Shown here in pieces: positions 1-9,858 of a DNA stretch of 64,000 nt (positions within the stretch are counted from its first letter, which is position 1; the number at the start of each line of letters is the position of its first letter). The DNA is taken from NCBI GenBank assembly GCA_003254905.1, contig QANU01028237.1, forward strand, positions 1-64,000. The letters are read 5' to 3'. Source of the stretch: Nissolia schottii (lineage: Eukaryota > Streptophyta > Magnoliopsida > Fabales > Fabaceae). The translations under genes were made by a program, and so were the position numbers. Below the pieces are notes generated by a model. It was not told the origin of the DNA. It searched no databases and worked only from the letters and a program-made list of their open reading frames with translations.

Positions 1-102
1 CTAAAATTTTCCGCCTCAATTCTCTAATCATGATTAAAAATTAATTAATCATTTATATTTTTCTAATATTTCTCTAAAGAAAAAAAAAATCGGGATGTTA
101 CA
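1..102 (-). mobile_element. Start of a reverse-oriented LTR (fragment)
   Basis: Read on the minus strand from 102, the sequence begins TGTAACATCCCG, the terminal signature of every chromovirus-like LTR in this window. Only the first ~100 bp are inside the window. The sequence from 103 on belongs to another element (H), so this is probably an LTR inserted into H in the opposite orientation. Confidence 0.6.
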
Positions 103-1074
103 CCAAGCCCCTGTTAGAGAATGGGGAGGTCCAAATCATCGGAAGCCGGTTCATGATGGCGGTGGTGGACTAACATTTCCCCAAAGACTACGAGAGTAGA
201 AAGAACACGAGGTTCCGAGAACTGGCACTAAGACGGATGCCAGTGGTGGAATATACAACGACTTTTGAGAGGCTAAACTGTTACTCGAATACCCACCAGT
301 TAGATCCCAGCAAGGAATAGGGAAGGCGAAAATACCGAGAAGTGCACGATGAATCAGGGTACGGACTCTTTGAGAGAGTAGAAGCTTGAGGTGCAGGCAT
401 TCGTCATTGGCATAGACGTGAGCGACTATGCGATGAGGGCGGATAAGTGATAGATTCTGGAAATGTCAGCAAGAGATCTGACAGCAACCAGTAGTAAGGA
501 AAACAGAAGAGGGAGGACCGAACAGGCCAGTGTCTCGCCGGACTAAAGGAGCAGGATACTTTCCCAACCCTACAGGAAATAATTTCCGAAGATGTAGGAA
601 GAGACGAGAGACTTAAGTGACTAAGACGAGTGTTAGAGTATACTCTATTAGGGAAGTAAAAGGTTGAGAGACTAAGTTCAGAGGACACATGGTGGAAAAG
701 GCTTAGTGAGCAAGTGTGGAAAAACAAGAAAATTAAGAGAAGAGTAGCAGAGGGTATAAAGATAAGGAAATAAAGTGAACCCGCCGTTAAGAAGAGACGT
801 ACATGGAGAAAACTAGGGAGAACATGAATAAAAATGTAAGTGCGAATATCAGTTTAAGGAGATGAAAGAAAGATGAGGAGGCTGAAGTGTGAGAATCACG
901 AATGTAACTCAGATTCCACCCAAAGATTAAGGTATGGGAGACATAGAAGAACTTGATATAGGAAGATTGAATATGGGAGAACTTGATAAGCTTTAGAGTG
1001 AAGACAAATAATATCTAAGAGAGAGAACGAGGTACAGTCAAGAATAATGGGAATTAGGATGATGATAGGTAAGA
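103..1074 (+). mobile_element. Element H, degenerate internal region
   Basis: Purine-rich sequence between an inserted LTR start and the integrase remnant of H. I find no reading frame with recognisable gag, protease, RT or integrase motifs; the few open frames here are short and lack family features. By position it should be internal pol sequence of H, but it is too decayed to assign. Confidence 0.45.
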
Positions 1075-1473
1075 GCCTTAGCCCAAGAGACAGAAGAATT
1101 GATGAAACTGTTGTGCAAGAGAGTGGTTACAGCGCAAAGCCGACCGAACAGCTATGCAGATAACCGAAGGAGACCGCTTAACTTCCAAGAGGGAGATCAT
1201 GTCTTCCAAAAGGTTACTCTGGCGGCAGGTATTGGAAGGTCCTTGTGGATTCGGAAGTTGAACCCCCGGTTCATTGGACCATTCCAGATTCTAGATCGTG
1301 TTGGTCCGGTAGCATACCGGATTGATCTTCCGACGACCCTAACCAATATCCATAATGTCTCTCTTGTCTTCCAGTTACCAAGTATTGTGCATTCTCCAAT
1401 CATGCCTACAACCAGAACAAACCCAATTGAGCGAAGCTTTGTCTTTACCGCTCGCGCCGCAAAGGATCATTGA
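1075..1473 (+). pseudogene. Integrase C-terminal region of chromovirus H (remnant)
   Basis: The translated stretch holds the conserved C-terminal integrase region of Ty3/gypsy chromoviruses of the Tekay/Del type. Visible motifs are AQSRPNSYADNRRRPL, FQEGDHVFQKV, a GIGRSL segment, RFIGPFQIL and VGPVAYRIDLP, followed by a degenerated form of the usual NIHNVSLVFQL motif. The frame is open from about 1075, upstream of the first ATG at 1099, and stops at 1473. Integrase inserts the cDNA into chromatin; this piece lacks the zinc-binding and DDE catalytic parts, which are not found upstream. A frameshift separates it from the chromodomain-like tail. It is a dead 3' fragment of pol. Confidence 0.85.
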
Positions 1474-1490
1474 TCATAAAATTTGCTAGA

Positions 1491-1635
1491 CAAGGAATAA
1501 GGAGATTCCTATGGTACGAGTGGTATGGGCAAATGAGGAAATAGAAAAGCAGACGTGGGAATTAGAAGCAGATATGAAGAAAGCCTATTCGGAGTATTTT
1601 GAGAGGTATGGACTTATCCGTATCTTTCAATTTCG
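1491..1635 (+). pseudogene. Chromodomain-like tail of integrase (H)
   Basis: In another frame than the preceding integrase piece, the translation reads IPMVRVVWANEEIEKQTWEL, then EADMKKAYSEYFE. This matches the W-x(n)-E-x-A/Q-TWE-x-E layout of the chromodomain at the integrase C terminus of Tekay-type chromoviruses, which is known to steer integration to heterochromatin. It is followed directly by the polypurine tract and 3' LTR, the normal order in this lineage. The frameshift and stops between 1474 and 1490 mean it is not expressed as a fusion. Confidence 0.75.
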
Positions 1636-1650
1636 AGGACGAAATTTTTC

Positions 1651-1664
1651 GAAGGGGGGTGGAA
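1651..1664 (+). promoter_or_regulatory. Polypurine tract of H
   Basis: GAAGGGGGGTGGAA lies immediately 5' of the LTR start TGTAACATCCC. This is the plus-strand priming site for reverse transcription and shows that the following LTR is the 3' LTR. Confidence 0.85.
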
Positions 1665-2685
1665 TGTAACATCCCGACTTTTTCCTTCACTAAAACGTCG
1701 CAAAATAAATAATTATGACTATATTAATGAGGAAAAGATGGAATAAAAATGAAATAAAATTCTAATATTAATTTTATCCAAGTAACATTAGTTAAAAAGA
1801 GTAATTTGGCGATCTCGCGACGTCCGGTGACGTTCGGGTCGAAATTAGGGTTTTACTATAATTTAATTATGACTCAACAGGAGTCTGTAAATTAGATTAA
1901 TATGAAAATAAATTCAAGAATATTCCAACTAAGATTTAAATATTAACGAGAAAAATTAATAGGCCACAACGGTATGTCCGGAATATTTTTGGGACATCCG
2001 GACATAAATAATTAATGAGTGAACATAACCAAAAACACCCTAAGGGCAAAATAGGAATTATGGATGGCTTAAAACCCCTAAAGACCCACGGCAGCCCTTG
2101 TCCCCCCATGAAGCCCGAAGCTATACACACACATACACCAAGAGTTCTTTCATCTTCATTTTTCTAAGGTTCCATGACCTAAAGCTCCAAATCCACCATC
2201 ATCCTTTGCTTTTCATCATCCTAATCTACTCTTAAATCCATCAAGAAGGCAAGCCAGTATCAAGGCTAGGAGTTCTCTTCACTTGGAGGAAAGGAAACCA
2301 AGTTCCATAACCCTAAAAATCTCCATCATTTAGGTTTTTATGCTTTCTTGATAAAGAAGACCTCAAGCAAGCAATCAAGCTTCAAGTTCATTCTTTTCCA
2401 TCACCAACAAGCTCTTTAGGAAGTGGGTAACCCTAGTTCCTCACCCCTTTGATGGTGAATGATGTTTATGTGATTTTATGTATGTTTGATGATTATGTGA
2501 TTTTATGAACATATATGCTAGAAATGATGTTAGGATGTAGGAAGATGATTCTGAAGGGTCGTGTGAACTGGATTAGATAGGATTATTATGTATGGAATAT
2601 GTGTAAAACTCATGCAGGGTTCCATGGAAGCAAGGAGAGAAAAATGGAAGAAATGGTGCATTCGGTTTTCAGTTTCGCCCAGTGA

Positions 2686-2967
2686 CCGCTGAGCGGCCTC
2701 TGGTTCCGCTGAGCGGACCACGTGAACTCCAGAGCGCTGAGCGGGAGGCGGTTACTGCTGAGCGGTCTGCAGGTCACGTGGAAAGTCTGAAAAGATATTT
2801 TCTTAAAGGATAAGGGTCGGTGAAGATATTTTAAAAAGCTGTCAGAACGCTGAGCGAAGGGATTCTTACCGCTGAGCGATAAGAACTCCTATCGCTGAGC
2901 GAATCTGTATACCGCGCTGAGCGCTAGAGCTCAAACCGCTGAGCGGACCACAGTTTCCACTGAGCGG
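2686..2967. repeat. CCGCTGAGCGG palindrome array (10 sites) in LTR H
   Basis: Ten copies of an 11-bp quasi-palindrome (CCGCT-S-AGCGG and one- or two-base variants) start at 2686, 2706, about 2734, 2755, 2847, 2869, 2892, 2914, 2936 and 2957. Apart from one larger break, spacing is about 20-29 bp and mostly 21-22. Sequence between the sites is not conserved. The array lies downstream of the presumed transcription start. Confidence 0.9.
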
Positions 2968-3254
2968 CTTGAGACCATAATGGTTCATGGAACTCCTCTT
3001 GAGGAACATAATCTACTGTTTGATGCCGTAGATATGATTGATAAGTAAAATGTACGCAATTCATGCTGTATGTGAATGTAAGTGAATATGTGAAGTATAT
3101 GTTGTAGATGAATCTGTGAATGATATGTAGTCTGTGAGATAATCTGTAGTTCTTCATGCATTCATGTTACCCCAAGTCAAAGGATTAGAAGTAAATCCGA
3201 GATAAATAAAGATTCTGAAATGAACCATAGGAAACAAGATATAACATGCTGCAG

Positions 3255-3400
3255 GTATGAAAATGCTGAAAATGCTGAAACTGCTGAAAATGCTGAAAAG
3301 GGCCAATGCCCAATGCTGCTGAAAAGGCTAAATGCCACATGCTGAAAAGGGCCAATGCCCAATGCTGCTGAAAAGGTTATACGCCGCATGCTGAAAAGGC
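3255..3400. repeat. Short tandem repeats (GCTGAAAA-type)
   Basis: Repeated units of ATGCTGAAAA and GGGCCAATGCCCAATGCTGC occur in LTR H. The unit GGGCCAATGCCC is itself near-palindromic. Looser TTATGCAGG/ATTCTGATGA repeats follow to about 3960. They look like slippage-type expansions within the LTR; no function is apparent. Confidence 0.7.
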
Positions 3401-4085
3401 CGTGATCACGTGAGCCAACTTATGATCCCACTTCAGGAGGTCCAGTCATCCTGAATGTGGAAGCCCGCCACAGGTGGTGTCGATATGGCATACCTGGAGG
3501 TGTGCGGTTACCACGCCTTTGCATTGTCGAAAGGGGACAAGCCTAGGTGGGCGTACAATATCCGCCCACTGTCGAGGGGTCCCGAGGGGGCACACGGCAG
3601 GTGGAAGCCCACCGCAGGAAGGTCTAGACAGTGTCGGCCTACACCGAGGGTGCGAGGTTATTCCGTCATACTAGTGTCAACAGAGGACATTACTATGGTG
3701 GGAATAACACATATTCCAAAGCAGGTTATGCTGTTATGCAGGTTATGCTATTATGCAGGTTTATGCTGTCATATTCTGTTATGTACATGTACATTCTGTT
3801 AAGCATAATTATTCTGATGATTCTGTCATGTTTACGCTGATGACTCTGCTAAGCATATTCTGAAAATTCTATCATGTTTATTCTGATGACTATGTGATGC
3901 ATACTCTAATGATTCTGTTATGCTGAATGGATTCTGAATGTATTCCGTTATGCATTTTGAGTATTCTGAACGTATAGTCTGCTGTTATGTCAGTACCGTC
4001 AAGAGCACGCTCGAGACGGTTATGTATATCCACGAAATGTTAATCAGCACGAGAATGTAGTAAGCAAGAGTAGCTCCCATGTCAC

Positions 4086-5704
4086 TATTGAAAGCCTTTT
4101 TGTAATAATTTCAAACTCTCGCCAATTTAATATATCCTTCTACAGCTTTCAGATTCACGAGGAATCCAATTGCAGTATAGAGGGGTATAATCGTATCCAC
4201 AGGGATTGTGTTTAAAACCAATATCTTGGAGTTGAACTATTTTAAGCTATGGGAAGTGTATTGGTATTTTGCTAAGTAAATAAATGATAAATAACTGCAA
4301 ATAAAATAAAGAAAACAATAATGGAATAGAGTTTAGGCAGGTAAAGAAAGATGTTGGGATCTTAGTGACAATATTTCTCAATGCAGCCATGTGACTTATG
4401 AGTCTTATTGATTTTATCGCCACCAGTTCTTAACTTAATCATCTTTCTCAAGCATGTTAAGTTCACAAGTTCCTTTATTAAGTTGTCAATGTCTTGCACA
4501 AAATCAACACAGTACCTTGAAGTTAAAGCGGGTGTTAATGCGATTAGTTCTAGGTCTCCAGTTATGGCAGTTAAGAACTAAATGAATTGATCTAGGTCAG
4601 GCTCAAATAGTTGTAACTCTCATTCACAATATTCAAGCATAAAATCAAGCTTATTCAAAGCACTATTGTTCTTAACCTGGTTTGTAACTTAACTAGCATA
4701 ACTTTCGTTCATGTAAGCAAGTCTCAAATTAAGAATCAAAGTACTAACAACAGCAAGCATTAAGCACAAGATCATTCATTAAAATCATAAGACTTCATAG
4801 AATCATAAACATAAGTTACAATGGATACATTAGGAAATGAAGCACATCAATCCCAACATAAAAGAAAGTTAGCTATCCATTGTCATGGATAGTTTACAGA
4901 CTTACAGGGTTTTAGAGCAATGGTTGGTTGAGAAGAGTGGTGAAATGTCTCCACACCTCCACTACGGATCACAACCGTTAACAATTCGGCAGCACCTCCT
5001 CTTAAGGAAAGCTTCTAAACCCTAACTTTCTTTCTAAACCTAACCTAAGTAATGTATGGGAAGTGGAAAATTGAAGTGGAATGGAATGAGTGTAGTGGGG
5101 TGGATGATTCCCTGAATGCCTCGGCCTCCCTCTATTTATAGGCAAAAGTTGGATGTCTTCGCTCAGCGGTTTTGATGGTTCCGCTGAGCGATTATGGCCT
5201 TAACGCTGAGCGTCGGTGCCGTATCGCTGAGCGGTTGTACTTTTTTACGCGGAGTCATAAATGGTCGGCAGCTTTTTAGGGCGGTGCTGACGTGGCAGTA
5301 GGGCGCCAGGCTGGCTCCAGCTGGCGCAATCATTGCGCCGCGTGCAAGTTGCTTGCCGGCATACATTCGCTCAGCGGTAAGGGTGTTTCCGCTGAGCGAT
5401 GGTTCCGCAGAGCGCTGAGCGCTAAACCCTTCTCCGCGGAGCGAATCTGGTCTTAAGCGCTGAGCGGACTGGCATCACCGCTGAGCGGTCTGGCTCTTAT
5501 TTTCCTCTTTTAAGTTCTTTTCCTAAGCTTGCCATTTTTGCTCCATTCTTTATGGGATTCTTCTTAATTAGGCTGCTTGCATCCATCTTCAAAATATATT
5601 AGAAACCTACAAAATAAGGGGATTAAGTTAGATATTTCTTTAAAACATAAGCGATTAAGTGCCATTTTGATAGGTTAAAAATCATGTAATTTGGACACTT
5701 AATA
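4086..5704 (-). mobile_element. Athila-type solo LTR in H
   Basis: A 1619-bp copy of the element A LTR in reverse orientation, flanked by a perfect 5-bp target-site duplication GTCAC (4081-4085 and 5705-5709). No internal sequence is present, so it is a solo LTR left by recombination between two LTRs. Ends read TATTGAAAG...CTTAATA instead of TGTTGAAAG...CTTAACA: both terminal dinucleotides are TA rather than TG/CA. TATA box on the minus strand at 5133-5140. Confidence 0.92.
5159..5488. repeat. CCGCTSAGCGG array in the solo LTR
   Basis: Two groups of quasi-palindromes in the U3 part of the Athila LTR, upstream of the TATA box in LTR sense. The first group (from 5159) has one more ~22-bp unit than the LTRs of element A, adding TCGCTGAGCGG before the TTTTTTACGCGG segment. 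The second group ends at 5488. Confidence 0.88.
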
Positions 5705-6577
5705 GTCACCTAATAATGCAGTTAAAGTCGTTCAGATAGGCCAGATAATAAATAGTAGGCTGTTTAGTATGTATGTTCACTAGAGATCTCTGAGCGGCCT
5801 GAAGTCTGACATAATCTGGTACGAGACTCAGGAACTAAAGTTATTTCCACTGAGAACCTACCGTTCTCATCCCCACTGTTTTATGACTTCAGGTACCGAA
5901 GATGCTTCATATTTTGTGAATGCTGATAAGCCGCACAGCACCATGAGCGGCCAAGATAGTAGATGGACTTAGAGAGCTGGATGCCAGGATGTTTGCCAAA
6001 GGCCTACTGAGTAGTATTCCAGTAGCCTTGTATTTTGATGTTATATATTCCGGATTTGGTAGATGATATTTCAGTTTATGTACATGTTATGTGTAGCTTA
6101 CTTATTGTATATACAACTATGTGACGGATATGATGGACCACATGAATGTATAATAAATGCTTTATTAATATACTGTTATACGCTTTGGTATATTATTCTT
6201 TCCGACGCATGGCTCTATTTTAGTATTCATCCCATGTAAATGAAAAGGTTTAAAATTGGTCCTTATTTTCTTAAGCCGCTAATTTCAAAAGATAACTATG
6301 GACTAAGGTATTCCGACCGAGTAGACAACAACCTAGTGAGCATTGTTTACTACGTACGGGTAAACAGTTAGCTAGGGTGTTTCACCTAGTTCTCTGCTTT
6401 ATTTCCTGGGTTCAATTATGCACCTTTAAATTTACGTGAATACCTCTAGTGATCTAGGGTCGTCCTAACTCCTATGACGGCCATTCCTCATGATGCATGC
6501 CTTTGTTACATAAAAGTACACATAACTGTGCACGATGGATCCCATAGAACCTTTAAAAACACAAGTCTTCAGTGAGC

Positions 6578-6743
6578 ATTCGAATGAATAGGGTGTTAGT
6601 ATTCGATTGATTCTTTCATTTGAATCCCTGGGGAATTCAATCGATTGAAAATCCTTCTCAGACTTCCATCCGATTGAAACCTCATTCATTCGACTGAAAT
6701 CCCAAGAGCTTTCATTCGAATCCCTTGGGAATTCATTCGAATC
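6578..6743. repeat. CATTCGAATG-type palindrome array in LTR J
   Basis: Eight sites (CATTCGAATG, CAATCGATTG and mixed half-sites) start at 6578, 6600, 6617, 6638, 6667, 6687, 6713 and 6734. They form four pairs with in-pair spacing 20-22 bp; one inter-pair gap is shortened to 17. It is a shortened version of the ten-site array of E, F and I. Confidence 0.85.
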
Positions 6744-7186
6744 CCACATTAAAAAAATCACCCAGAGAGCAACTTCTCCAGGGGTTTTCTTTACGTAACA
6801 TTTTCGTTTCCACAGTGATCCAATCAGTACAGTTATGATTTCCAAACATCAAAATCCTCAAAATCTAACCTTCATAACCTATTTCCTACAATTTGTACAA
6901 AATAGTTTTTCATTCACATACACAGAAATGCATATAACCAATCAGAAAATAAACCACATAGATAGTGGGCTTAGAGTTACCCACCTCGAAACGAGATTCT
7001 GAATTGGTAGAAATGAAGAGAAGAATATCCTCTTCGCTTGGGTGTACTCATCCTATTTTTCTGGAGTCCGACAGCGCTTTCACGATGTGCACGAAAGGGA
7101 CAAATAAAGAAAGAAAACGTAACAAGGAAGCAGGAAGTGAAGCGGGAGTGGCTTCAGGGAAAGTGAATGGAAAGTGGGTCAGGGGG

Positions 7187-7194
7187 TATTTATA
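7187..7194 (-). promoter_or_regulatory. TATA box of LTR J
   Basis: CTATAAATACCCC on the minus strand, equivalent in position to the TATA box of LTR D (22696). It lies between the U3 block and the CCCACTGTCTATGTGG motif, as in the other chromovirus-like LTRs. Confidence 0.7.
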
Positions 7195-7358
7195 GGCAGG
7201 TGAAATTACTTATTGTGCAAGATATTTTTGGTTTTATTATTACTTTTATATTATTATGTTATATATATTAATTATCTTATCTTATATATATATATATATG
7301 CATAACGTAAACGTAACAGTAGGCATACGTTTTAGTTTTATTATTATTAGGATTATTA

Positions 7359-7360
<2 letters not shown>

Positions 7361-7404
<44 letters not shown>

Positions 7405-7561
7405 TCATTTGATTGTATATACATATAATATATTTCCGCTGCTGGGGAAATGTCCCGGGGGGAAACGTATGCTTCGTATCTTATCCGTATTTATTATTAT
7501 TATATTATATTATATTATATATATTATATTATATTAGTGTATTATATAATTACCATTACGT

Positions 7562-7598
<37 letters not shown>

Positions 7599-7645
7599 GT
7601 ATCTCTAATTCGTTTTATATATGTGTGTGTGTATATATATATATA

Positions 7646-7688
<43 letters not shown>

Positions 7689-7689
7689 C
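7361..7689. repeat. Microsatellites in LTR J
   Basis: (TTA)n at 7361-7404, (AT)n at about 7568-7595, a GT/AT run at 7622-7646 and (ATT)n at 7650-7689. They lie upstream of the TATA box in LTR sense. Comparable AT-rich or AATA runs occupy the same place in LTRs E, F, G and I. Confidence 0.9.
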
Positions 7690-8063
7690 TGTTAGGGGTG
7701 CATCTAATTATGACTAAGGTCACATGATCAATTTTGATCATGTTTGATCGCGTTTGACTCTTAATTACTCGTGTATGGTTGTCCCAAAAATAATTCGGAC
7801 ATACCGTTGTGATCCACTAATTTTTCGCATTAATATTTTAATTTTTGTCGAGGCATTCTTGAATTTATTTTTATATTAGTGCATTTTACGGACTCCCTCG
7901 AGTAGTAATTAAAACCCAAGGATGAGGAGAATTACCCCGAATCTCACGAAATCCCGCGAGATCGCGAAATCCTTATTTTGACTGGTATCTTTGATGATTA
8001 ATAATTGACCCGCATTTATTTATTATGCAAAATCTTTGTAAGGGCAAAATACGAGATGTTACA

Positions 8064-8262
8064 GTCATTCGAATGAATCACAGGTCCGGATTCGAATGAA
8101 CCAAATTCGAGGCGCATTCAAATGAAGTATTCGAATGAGTCCTGAAACATTTTTCCCTAAGTGGTTTTAACACTCTTCTCTCCTGACTCCCGGCTTCCTG
8201 TTTCCCTCAGAGACTCGTATACACCCTTCCTTTGCTTTCCTTCCCTTGACCATCCTCGGGCT
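8064..8262 (-). mobile_element. Element F, internal segment left of E
   Basis: The minus strand matches the post-PBS region of E (about 31040-31260): AAGGGAAGGAAAGCAAAGG, then GTGTATACGAGT, GAAGCCGGGA and CATTCGAATG-type sites at 8066, 8089, 8115 and 8128. Together with 47891-48207 it forms the leader/internal region of F, split by the insertion of E. J joins it at 8063. Confidence 0.75.
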
Positions 8263-8268
8263 TGTAAC

Positions 8269-9820
8269 TGATGAAAGCTTTTTCCGCAATGGTTTGTACT
8301 CTCGTTAATTTAAAATATCCTTTTTAAAGCTTTCAGATCCTTGAGGGATCCAATTGCAGTAAAGTCGGGTATTATCGTATCCACAGAGATTGTGATTAAA
8401 ACAACGATCTTTGATTGATACTATGTTAAGCTTTATAGGAAGTGATTTGGTTTGTTTTAAGTAAATTTAACAAAGAATGATTTGTAAATAGAATAAAATA
8501 TAAAACGATAATGAACTTAAGTTTAGGCAAGTAGAGAAAGATGTTGGGATTTGAATTGTAATATTACTTTTAATGTAACCAATAACTCAGTTAATATGAT
8601 CTATGAGTTCGTTCGATTTTATCACCACCAGTTCTTAACTTAATCATCTCATTTGAGCATGTTAAGATCACAAGTTCCTTTATTAGAGTGCCAATTTCCT
8701 TGCACAAATTTAACAAAGTACCTTGACGTAATACAGGTGTTAAAGCGATTAGTTCTTGGTTTCCAGTTATGGCGGTTAAGAACTAAATGAATTGATCTAG
8801 GTCAGATTAAATGATGGTAACTTACGTCCGCATCATTTAAACGTTAAATCAAACTTTAAGAATAGCAAGATTGAACTTAACTTGGTTAATAACTTACTTA
8901 GGATAGTTTTCACTTAAACAAATAAGTCTCAAGTTAAGAATCAAAGCACTAAACAAAAGTTAGCGTTAGGTGCAAGATCAATCATAAAAATCATAGAACA
9001 TCATAGAATCATACTCATGAATCAAGACGGATACATTAAAGCAATACAACGCATCAAATCCCAATAAAGAAGAAGTTAGCTATCCATTGTCATGGATAGA
9101 TTATAACTTACAGAGGTTTAGAGCAATGGTTGGTTGAGAAGAGTGGTGAAATGCCTCCACACGTCCACCACGGTTCACAACCGTTGAGAATCCGGCAGCA
9201 CTTCCGTTAAGGAAAGCTTCTAAACCCTAGTTTCCTACCTAACCCTAGCTTAAGGAAGTATAGAAAATGGAAGGGAATGGGCGAAAATAGTGGTAAAGGA
9301 GGGGGGATGAAGGATGGTTTTTAAATGCCTCGGCCCCCCTCTTTTTATAAGCAAATTTTGGGGGGACCGCTCAGCGGTTAGGGTACCGCCGCTGAGCGGT
9401 TAGGTCAAAAATGGTGGCTTACGCAGCTTCAATTAATGCTGTTGTGGCTTGAAGGCGGCGCTGAGATTCGTGGTGGCTCCAGCCTGGCGCAATAAATGCT
9501 GGCGGTGGACTCATTCTAGAAGCTTTGACAGCTGAGCGGTAAGGTCTTGTCCGCTGAGCGGTACTTCCTCAACCGCTGAGCGGTACTTGCTGTCCACTGA
9601 GCGGTCCTTGTCTAATTTGTGTCCTTTTTACTCGTTTGTCCTCTTTTGCCTTTTTGCTTTATTCTTCTAGGGATTAATCTTCATTATTATTCTTGTATCC
9701 ATCTTTCATAATATGTTGTAAACCTACAAAACATAAAACTTTATTTAGGTAATTTGTTAAAACATAAATGGATAAGTGCCATTTTAATTAGTAAGAATTA
9801 CGTAAATTAGGCACTTATCA
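8269..9820 (-). mobile_element. 3' LTR of B
   Basis: 1552 bp, TGATAAGTGCC...GCTTTCATCA in element sense. Highly similar to the 5' LTR (16935-18488), with scattered substitutions. The TATA box of the 5' copy is altered here (TTTTTATA). Confidence 0.93.
9367..9604. repeat. CCGCTSAGCGG arrays in B 3' LTR
   Basis: Sites start at 9367 and 9389 (22 bp apart), then 9529, 9551, 9573 and 9594 (22, 22, 21 bp). They lie upstream of the TATA position in LTR sense. The intervening ~130 bp is a conserved GC-rich segment (CTGGCGCAATAAATGC). The same layout recurs at about 18037-18271 in the 5' LTR. Confidence 0.9.
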
Positions 9821-9858
9821 CTCCCCCTGACTTGAGACCTTGTTTGTCCTCAAACAAG
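9821..9858 (-). promoter_or_regulatory. PPT and adjoining hairpin of B
   Basis: In element sense, CTTGTTTGAGGACAAACAAG (9839-9858, perfect 8-bp stem, AGGA loop) is followed by GTCTCAAGTCAGGGGGAG and then the 3' LTR. The purine run primes plus-strand DNA. The hairpin is identical in A and C. Confidence 0.85.

Larger units (their letters stand above)
1665..6384 (+). mobile_element. 3' LTR of chromovirus H (interrupted)
   Basis: Starts TGTAACATCCCG after the PPT and ends GCTAGGGTGTTTCA. Without the nested solo LTR (4086-5704 plus one 5-bp duplication) it is about 3.10 kb, the same size as the other chromovirus-like LTRs here. It holds the conserved U3 block (about 1965-2000) and a CCGCTGAGCGG array (2686-2967), then the shared distal modules (GATAATAA-TAGTAGG region, CCCCACT...TTATGACTTCAG). 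TATAAATA of relatives is replaced by TTAAAA near 2070. No LTR ORF of the E/F/G/I type is present. Confidence 0.85.
6385..8063 (-). mobile_element. Element J: 5' half of a chromovirus-like LTR
   Basis: Minus-strand reading begins TGTAACATCTCG at 8063 and runs through the shared modules: U3 block (7774-7816), TATA (7187-7194), the CCCACTATCTATGTGG motif (about 6957-6972) and a CATTCGAATG array. It is cut at 6385 by the right end of H, so H inserted into J. No polypurine tract precedes 8063 in LTR sense, so this is not the 3' LTR of F. Confidence 0.75.

Noticed and set aside
404..727. 107-codon minus-strand ORF in H
   Set aside because: Ser/Leu/Phe-rich translation of the complement of purine-rich DNA, with no recognisable domain and no homologue in the other elements here.
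8264..8268. Targeted integration of B at the tip of E's LTR
   Set aside because: One insertion six bases into an LTR is no evidence of site preference; the GTAAC duplication is an ordinary 5-bp one.
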